A stretch of DNA of 64,000 bases, from assembly GCA_022495005.1 (NCBI GenBank), contig JAGYXB010001997.1:2852001-2916000 (forward strand). The letters are read 5' to 3'. Under the pieces are notes generated by a model. It was not told where the DNA came from. It did not search any database and worked only from the letters and a program-made list of their open reading frames with translations. Origin of the DNA: Rhyacophila brunnea (Eukaryota; Arthropoda; Insecta; Trichoptera; Rhyacophilidae). This document shows, piece by piece, positions 56,761 through 64,000 of the stretch (its first letter is position 1; each line of letters begins with the position of its first letter). The translations under genes and the position numbers were made by a program.

Positions 56761-57895
56761 GAAATTGAGAACCGGTTTTGCGAATGAATCATCAATATTT
56801 AATTGTGGCAAAGGGTGCCTGTTGAGGGTAGGTAGACTGTGGTAGATAACTAAAAAAAAGTCCTAAGACAGACATATTTACAGTACTTGAATATGAATTA
56901 ATTTCATCTTCATTTGAATTCGGGCTTGTGAGATCGGCAGTCAGGTGTTTAGCTACGAAACTGTTTCGGTATCGCTTTGTCGCGCCGAAATGAATGTACG
57001 TATATTTTTACAAAAATTACATGGTTGTATGGACCGAAGGATTAGGATTAAATACATACGGCCTCAGAATATATAATAGCATAACACTGGTTTTGACATT
57101 GTATGTGTTTTTTTACAATACGTATGTAATCGTATGTATGTGTTGTTTGCGTGAAATGTACCAAATTAATTGAAAAGTTTATTGGATAAGGTTCGTGACG
57201 TTAGAGTGTAATATCTGCATGCAAGTTAGTTAGTAGTCAATTTATAATACATAATTATATACAGATATCATTGGAAAATTATATCATTGTTGAATAATAT
57301 AAAATTATGAAGTTATTATTTGACTACGTTAATAGGCAATTAAAAAATATTTGGCTTTGAATATGGAGTCTTCGCCACTGATATTTATTTATATTTTACA
57401 TACATTACCTGTGAATTTACCAATGGAATTCATTGAGTTTCAATAGGACACTAAACTAAAAGATAGCCGGAGCCTAAAAGTAATTTAAAGAATATGAAGC
57501 AAAAAAAGACCTCTGGGATATCTAATTTTCTGCATGCTTTTCTTCCAAACAAAAATGCCACTTACGTTTAACTGAAGCTTGCTTCAATGGATTTTGTAGT
57601 GAAACTACAGAAGGCTGGGGGGCGATTTAACAAGTATGGCGTCACCGTTTTTGGCAGCACATAGATTTATGAGAAACTTGTTTTAAACTTGAACTCCCTG
57701 AGAATTGCAACCACTTCTATCAAACCATACACTGATACGGTAATTTCACAAAAAACAAGGTCGAATACACCTCTACTTATATTTATTTCAATTTTATATT
57801 TATGTATAATATGTATATATATGTGTGCTAATTCGAAGTCAATCATAATTTATTTAGTAATTAGAATTACTTATTTATCATCAGTACTAAGATTA
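56761..57895. other. No recognised gene
   Basis: AT-rich. The frame at 57689-57946 is hydrophobic, AT-driven and not recognisable. Confidence 0.4.
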
Positions 57896-57898
57896 TTA

Positions 57899-58084
57899 TT
57901 AAGCAATGTGGAATCCAGGGAACACAGAATAATTAATGAGAACTGAAATACCTAACGGGTGTGGAGTATAGGTAAAACACTCTACATAGACTTTGTTGTA
58001 CACTAAAAACGATTTGCAGTTGTGTTGGTGTTCTTTGGTAGTATTGACACGAGGTGCGCATGAAATAGTACGGTAAATAAGCAT
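57899..58084. repeat. Repeat Q, mixed-orientation fragments
   Basis: 57912-57960 (AGGGAACACAGAA, GAACTGAAATACCTAACGGG) matches 63620-63662 directly. 57970-58010 (GGTAAAACACTCTACATAGA) is the reverse complement of 58860-58890. Minus-strand translation here (VYNKVYVECFTY) resembles plus-strand translation at 58849-58890 (AYNNVSVECFTY), which may reflect a former coding segment, not identified. Confidence 0.5.
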
Positions 58085-58335
58085 ATTTTATGACTTATTG
58101 TTTTAATAAAATATGGAATAAAAATGCGTACATTAGAGCATAGGTACCTATATATATTATTTACTTATACTGATAGCTACAATTGAATGAAAACATCGTG
58201 TATTATTATTTATTTAGTTGAGATTGGGAATATACAATGTTTTGGAATTTAATGAAATTTGAATTTAAAATGTAAACTATAAGTACACAATATGATAGGC
58301 TGTTAAAGTAAAATAAATAGTAGGAAGAACATAAT

Positions 58336-58635
58336 TTATTGAAGGTAATCATTAATGTCATCCATTTGAGTCCCTGTCTGTTGGAGAATCCGTATCGTCT
58401 TTGTCTCAGGTATATGCGGTGTGGATTATAATCTCACTGGTAAATTCTTTTTTGTTTTTTGTTTTTCTCTTAAAACACGCCAAACCGTTCTTAAACCAAC
58501 TCCTGATGCATCCGAAACTTCCGTCACAACACTACTTTCACTAAACATTTTGTTTTAATTTTTTATGTATGTATATATATTATATACAACTTCCTTCGTT
58601 TGGGCATTAATATTATGATTAATTAAACGAGACAT
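58336..58635 (-). pseudogene. N-terminal fragment of a Tc1/IS630-type transposase
   Basis: The minus-strand frame from ATG at 58635 reads MSRLINHNINAQTKEVVYNI, then YTYIKN, a stop, NKMFSESSVVTEVSDASGVG, LRTVWRVLREKQKTKKNLPV, a stop, and about 25 further codons. The pattern K..VY.I..Y.K followed by A..(A/T)GVS.RTV.RI..E is the helix-turn-helix start of a group of arthropod Tc1/IS630-like transposases. The DDE domain is missing. Two in-frame stops make it dead. Another HTH-bearing repeat is possible. Confidence 0.65.
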
Positions 58636-58856
58636 TATAATTCAGTATGCAAAATCGTTTCGATAACAATCACTATATGAACATACTGTAGACGACTGCA
58701 AAGAATGAGTTTATGACCGCTCTTTACGCCTCTGTACTGCACGCCTAGCCAATTGGTGATAAGGTAATACTTGCAGGCGGTTCTACGTAGGGTTTTATTA
58801 CAGGCCTTAATGCATACACACAAATTATACCAATGTAGATGCGAAGCAATTTTAGC

Positions 58857-59180
58857 ATACAACAATGTCTCTGTAGAGTGTTTTACCTATAACAGGCAAC
58901 CGATCTCAAGTGTGGAAGAAAATGGGATAAACTTAATCACGTGTCAAGAATACGTCATTCTAAGCTTTTCCATCGTTCTGACAACTGCTCTCGGTTTATG
59001 AACTGACGCTCATTCGATATTGGTGTTTTTGAAGGTTGCAACACACACTACTGCACGTCTATAATGTGGGTTTCATTTTCGTGGGACACTCACAGATTCA
59101 AAACCCTGCTTCAAAATGTGGTATATTGGGGTGCCTATCTGAATTCTATTTATTAATGTGTTCTGTGATGGAATCGGTAT
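58857..59180 (+). repeat. Repeat Q, copy at 58.9 kb
   Basis: Blocks ACACGTGTCAAGA-like, AACTGCTCTC.GTTTATG, ATTGGTGT, TTTTCGTGGGACACTCACAG and AAAACCCTGCTTCAA recur at 63665-63925 in the same orientation. Together with 57899-58084 and the transposase fragment it may form one rearranged Tc1-like element of about 1.3 kb. Confidence 0.6.
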
Positions 59181-59396
59181 TCCGACGTATTGTGTTTTAT
59201 TTTAATTAATACATTGTTTTTATATGAAATTTATATAAAAAAAACAATTATTTTTTATTCAATGTGGTCTAGGTAAGTTAAAAAGTTGGATAGGTACCTG
59301 TGCCGTAGCACGGTCTAAACTGTGAAGATATTATACAAGATTAAACAAACATAAAACTTTTCTCGTAATTCGTTAATTTAAACACTGGAAACACAA

Positions 59397-59717
59397 GTGT
59401 TGTATAACAAACAGCTCCCAAAGAAAAAAGCAGCTACGATTTTTACTTTTCAAAGAAATTTTCGTTCAGCGTTTAGTTTTGAGGAGTTGAGAAACGCGAA
59501 TAGTTTGTTTATGAAATATCGTCGTACCTCTGTCACATGCATACCATTCGCACAACTTTCCGACTCAAAGTTGTGTTTGCGAAGGTCTTATCAAAGATTG
59601 GCTCACGTTCAAGCGAGCATTTTAGTTCAAAAGATAACTACTAACACTAGACCGCAAGTCATCTCTTGCAGAATTGATAAAGTGACTTTGCAAACGTCAT
59701 ACACATGCTCGTGTTAA
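59397..59717 (+). CDS. Unrecognised open frame, 106 codons
   Basis: A Ser/Arg/Lys-rich frame with no known domain, signal or copy in the window. No splice or promoter support. It may be chance. Confidence 0.12.
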   Translation: MLYNKQLPKKKAATIFTFQRNFRSAFSFEELRNANSLFMKYRRTSVTCIPFAQLSDSKLCLRRSYQRLAHVQASILVQKITTNTRPQVISCRIDKVTLQTSYTCSC

Positions 59718-60021
59718 TTATCTCTCATAATGAACGATTCAGATTAGCTTTTAATCTTTTGAAAAAGTACGTATAATTATTCTTTTCTGCTCTACATTTA
59801 TATAAATATTGTCAATCAATAATCATTAAAGAGATATAATATGTCTTTTAGATCACTGATCTATTATGGGTGCAAAGAAAATAATTTTTCCTCCCCTATC
59901 TCCTTAAATTTTCTCAGTCCATGGTTCTTCGCTGCCATGTACCTACATCTACGTAACTTTATGAGTCCGTTTATCCAGCGGGGTTAAAGCGTCCCGTGGT
60001 CGTCTAGTGTCCCTTGAGTAC

Positions 60022-60380
60022 CAGGGCTTCTAATTAACCGGGGTAAAAATACTAAGCGGTTAACGGTTAATTTAGGATTAAGTAACCGGCTAACCGGTTA
60101 TCACTAAAATTTGATCAAACAAAAAGGCCGCCGCAATACCTACTAATAAGAATAAGTATATAATCCGTTTAAACGATACGTAATAAAGTAATTTACGTGG
60201 GCGACATTATTTGTTGTTAATTATCATGGGGTACCATTCCTGCAATAGCTTTTACTAATGATTTGGTTAAGTTTGTCTCTTTGGTTCATATACTTATGTA
60301 GGTATTAAAAAGCAGTTAATCGGTTAATTTAAAAACCCCCGGTTAGCCGGTTACGGTTAAAACCGGTTTGGAAGCTCCAC
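60022..60380. mobile_element. Small hAT-like MITE with CTTGAGTAC duplication
   Basis: Ends CAGGGCTTCTAATTAACCGG and, inverted, AACCGGTTTGGAAGCTCCA. CTTGAGTAC is present on both sides (60013-60021 and 60380-60388), so an 8-bp duplication plus one shared base. TTAACCGG/CCGGTTA blocks repeat inside both ends. About 360 bp, no coding. Confidence 0.75.
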
Positions 60381-60389
60381 TTGAGTACC

Positions 60390-61370
60390 ACTGCATGACT
60401 ACATTTGTCCAACGGTTGTTCAGTCTTATCTAAGTACCTACCTCTTTATCAATTGGTTTATTTAGTGGTTTTCAGCGTTATGCCCAAGATGCAGCTTTCC
60501 ATGTATTGCGTCATTTGTAATAATATGTACTTATTAGAATACATAATATATTTTACATTAAGGGTACATGCTTCATATGCGTACGTGATCACTGGTAGGA
60601 CACATAGGATGAACACTTTACGTTTAAGACAAAATTTGAGGTCACTAACGAGTTAAATCTGTACCAACCGGGAATAATAGTAAGTAAGTATTGTTTTCAA
60701 ATTTATCATAAGTTTAAAATTTTTTTTTATTTAAATTTATCTGCTAAATTAAATAAGTAATTAGTTATTTATTAACAACATAGGTAAACTACGACAAAAC
60801 TACATCGTTATAGTTTATTTGTATAATTAAAGAAAGAAAATATTGTATAATTAAATATGAAAAATGAAGCTTACACCATTCTCCTGAAAAGTTGTTTCTC
60901 GCGTAGCTACCTACTTCTTCACGGTTGCTACAGAAATATAAATCTATCTTTTTTACCAACAGTATTATAACACTAAACGATATACTATAATGTTTTATTG
61001 AGTCCAACGGTTAGCATTGGTCCATAATTCATTTTATGTAAATACAAAACCTAGATTGGTCTGATTATGGTTTTATGTATATTTTATCATTTCCCGTTCA
61101 TCTATACTTGTAAAAAACCCCGATCCAAACGAAATATTAAAGCGATTTCCATAAAAGTGCTTTCGATCAAGTTTTATGAATAAATTTTGCTTTTTTCGCC
61201 GTACCGTTTTGACAATGAACGATGCTGTCAATATTCAGTGACCTTATATAATACTCACTTGAATTTTTAACAGAATTACTCATCACCATTTTCATATGAT
61301 TGAATATTAAAGAGAACTTAATAATATATTTTACAATTCTTTAAGGTTTTTTGTAATCCGATGCTATTGA
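60390..61370. other. No recognised gene
   Basis: AT-rich; the frames at 60405-60656 and 60789-61007 carry no domain. Confidence 0.4.
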
Positions 61371-61374
61371 AGCC

Positions 61375-61480
61375 AGGAACTCACGGTTGGGCAAAATGCA
61401 AGTTTTTTTTCAATATGTGTTTGATCGAGTGCTTGACAACTATTTCTCGTAAAAAGTCTATTAGTATAACGTTCACCATG
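61375..61480 (+). mobile_element. Decayed SINE S1 body
   Basis: TTTTTTTTCAATATGTGTTT, GTGCTTGACAACTATTTCTC and GTAAAAAGTCTATTAGTATA follow the order of the S1 body (TTTTTCAATTTGTGT, GTGGCTGACATCCATTTCTC, GTAAAAA..TCTGTTAATA). The head and tail are barely recognisable. Confidence 0.5.
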
Positions 61481-61489
61481 TGTTTAGTC

Positions 61490-62529
61490 CAATGTCAAAT
61501 GTCCATATGCTCCAAAAAATGATTGATTTAACAACTCTCGACTCATAGATAAGTATTAGGTCTAATATTTCGATGTCTCATTCAGGGATTCGATTCTAGA
61601 ACCCCTATTTTGCATAACAAATATAACGACAACATTTTTGTAACTTGTATGTTAATATAAGCTCATGGAAGGGATTTAATTTGAACTATCTACATCATAT
61701 TGTGGTATTGGATAATCTAGAAAACTTGAAAAAAAAGACGATTATCTCGATTTCTACTTGTCAGCTAACTAACTGTACGAGAAACTTTGATTTCACGCTG
61801 CAAACATAGCGTCTCACTAAAGCTTACCCGATCATCAATACATATAATATATATATTGTACATACTTCAATCCTACAGTTTCTCCTGCAATAAGCAACTT
61901 CAGCAGGCTTAAACTCTCACAGAAAACTTAATATTGGACTGGCAACTGTTCAGATAATAATGACGCCACACAAGATTTGCTGATAAGAAAAGTGGCCGAA
62001 CAAAACGAAAACTTTAAATTGCTTTTTTAACGAACTCAGTAAGCTGATAATCATGCTTAAATTTCGTAATCATATTTCGAAAAGCTTAGCTGAGCTTTCC
62101 CGACATAGACTGAAATTTTGAAACAATAAGTTATTACCTGCTTATTACATTTTTTGAAAGCCGAGACTAGTCACAGTGAAATCTGGCTAATTATTTTTTT
62201 CAAACTAGTTTTTTTCTATATTAACTCTTTAATACTTGGTAACACATAATCATGTAGTTTATTCTCTTGAAATAACCTTTGTGTTTCTATTCCATATAAA
62301 TGCCTCATATGATCTTAATTCTTACAAATTACCACACCAGCATATAGCTAAGAAAGACGGTAACCGTGCGTCATTGAATATAATAATATAACAGTGGTTT
62401 ATTTTGGGACGATATCGTTTAGATTTTAGATGTAACTTTTTTAAAAAACTTACTTTGACTGTATTATTTGTTTTCCGTGTACGTACAATACAACAATTAT
62501 TACTGTGAACAGTGCATTGATTGTAGCTA
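61490..62529. other. No recognised gene
   Basis: AT-rich, with no frame or repeat that I can support. Confidence 0.4.
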
Positions 62530-62533
62530 TTAA

Positions 62534-63333
62534 AGGCGGACGTGCTCAGCGTGGGTCAAAATGGAACTTTTATTCTATTTTCAAAGCATGATCCTGGATA
62601 TTCCTTAAACGTTGTAGATAATCTATAAATAATCGATAATAATCCTACGAATAATGATTGCTTTATAATAATTATTGACCTAAGAATAAGGTAGTGTTTT
62701 TTTAAATACGCCATTTCTTTTGACATTCCCCAGTGGTTAAGCTACAACATACGGCCGTAGCCATAAATTGACAAACTAAAACTGAAGTAGGGAGTAAGAT
62801 CATGATAACGCGCGTGTTTGAACATGTTTATCACATTTGAATGGTCAAAGACATTGCTTATAGTCAGTATCTTTAGAATTATTTTCAAATGTGTTAATCT
62901 TGCCCATTTTTTGAATAATAAAATGCCTAATTTTTGTCAAATTTGGGATCACAGAGATTATCAATATAATTTTATATCGTAAATATTTCACTATAATAAT
63001 GTCGACATAAATTATGCTGATTGTTTTATAAATGCCTTTAAAAATTAATAAATGTAAAAAATCTTAACACCACTGCACATTTATGTACTGAAATATGACT
63101 ATATTCTAAAACATTAGAGCAAGAGGTTTAAAAGAATACTATTTTATGTAATAAAAATACTTTATGCAGTCATCAAATGTTTAAAATAAATATAAAAGAT
63201 AATAAGGGTTCAAAATAATGTAAATAGATTAACTACAACGTTTAAGGAATGTCTTGAAAATGTGAAAATGTCTTGTAATGCTTTGAAAATAGCATAAAAG
63301 CTCTATTTTGACGTACGCTGAGCATGTCCCCCC
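62534..63333. mobile_element. Long-terminal-inverted DNA element M3, copy 2, with internal inversion
   Basis: The termini (CGTGCTCAGCGTGGGTCAAA at left; TTTTGACGTACGCTGAGCAT at right) and most of the interior match 49558-50356 collinearly. The segment 62645-62820 is instead the reverse complement of 49686-49862. The left flank is TTAA (62530-62533). The right flank is not TTAA, perhaps through mutation. Confidence 0.8.
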
Positions 63334-63609
63334 AAGGTAATGTATATCTTATCTTAAGAAGAAAACTTATCTTAAACACAGGGTTGAAAGAAGAATTTCT
63401 TTTAATAATGAAATCAATACTTGCCGGAAAATGATTGAGGTAATTTTACAAATATCAAAAATACGGTTTTAATTTATTTTTTAAACTTGTTATAATTTCA
63501 ATAATACAGTAATCACGTATCTACTGAGTTGATTTCCATTTTTCAGAACATAATATATCCCTTTATTTCCACATTTGTCTCCCTTTTCAGATTTGTCCTT
63601 CATTTTTGC

Positions 63610-63925
63610 CAAATGGTCACCCAGGGAACTCAGAAATAATGGGAACTGAAATACCCAACGGGTAAGGCGATAGCAGGTAACCGACTTGAGTAAGGAAGAA
63701 CCCGGGTTAAACTTACACACGTGTCAAGACTACGTTGTACATCGAATACTAAAAACTGCTCTCAGTTTATGCATTTACGCTCATTTAATGTTGGTGTATT
63801 ACACACACTATTGCACGTGCATAATGCGTGCTTCTTTTTCGTAGGACACTCACACATTCAAAAACCCTGCTTCAACGTGCGGCGTATTAAATATAGCCTA
63901 TCGGTATTCTATTTATTATCTGTTC
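63610..63925 (+). repeat. Repeat Q, copy at 63.6 kb
   Basis: CAGGGAACTCAGAAATAATG and GAACTGAAATACCCAACGGG match 57912-57960. 63665-63925 then matches 58890-59180. Here the two parts are collinear, suggesting this is the less rearranged arrangement. The minus-strand frame at 63490-63720 is unrecognised. Confidence 0.6.
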
Positions 63926-64000
63926 TGTGTGGTCACCCTATAGATTATTCGTTCAGGTTTTCTGTAATTCTGTATATTTCATTCGAATTGATGTCTTTGA

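Noticed and set aside
1..64000. An endogenous virus or a novel multi-gene system
   Set aside because: No run of related open frames, viral replication or capsid motifs, or clustered genes was seen on either strand. All coding similarity I could recognise is LINE RT or DNA transposase debris.

Overview
This window is eukaryotic, almost certainly from an insect. It is AT-rich and has no operons or long open frames. Arrays of the insect telomere motif TTAGG lie at 1264-1285 and 15653-15688. The repeats are arthropod-type: 5'-truncated LINEs, tRNA-derived SINEs, and short hAT, piggyBac-like, mariner-like and Harbinger-like elements. The sequence does not settle the order; Lepidoptera and Hemiptera both fit.

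I find no complete host protein gene. The longest coding stretch (40761-41555) is the tail of a LINE reverse transcriptase. The best host-gene signal is a GC- and CpG-rich island at about 47350-47700. It has an arthropod initiator (TCAGT, A at 47443), a downstream promoter element match at +28 to +32, no TATA box, and a splice-donor-like site at 47809. It looks like a TATA-less promoter with a noncoding first exon on the + strand whose coding exons lie outside the window.

Layout. 1-5.6 kb: an old repeat cut by a LINE insertion, a tRNA-containing inverted-repeat element, a hAT element with target duplication, and a second LINE type flanked by an unusually long duplication. 5.6-14.8 kb: SINEs, a SINE nested in a DNA element, a hAT transposase remnant, a Harbinger-like element with TAA duplication, a local duplication and RT remnants. 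15.4-24.6 kb: a foldback element carrying telomere-like repeats, a hAT with perfect 8-bp duplication, a piggyBac-like element, a mariner-size inverted-repeat element and another RT tail. 26-40 kb: SINEs, a long-armed foldback fused to a LINE tail, tandem duplications and several small inverted-repeat elements. 40.4-43.6 kb: a hAT interrupted by a LINE, then more repeats. 43.7-48.5 kb: a near-perfect 90-bp palindrome, a second tRNA-containing inverted element, the promoter island and a mariner-like element. 49.5-64 kb: two copies of an 800-bp element differing by an internal inversion, a second palindrome, a third hAT copy, a Tc1/IS630-type transposase start and further repeats.

The repeats do not cooperate as a system. 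What they record is insertion history: nested insertions with readable target duplications, element families with two to seven copies, and palindromes made from repeat arms. Family names rest on target duplications, terminal repeats and short translated motifs read by eye. Nothing was searched against a database.
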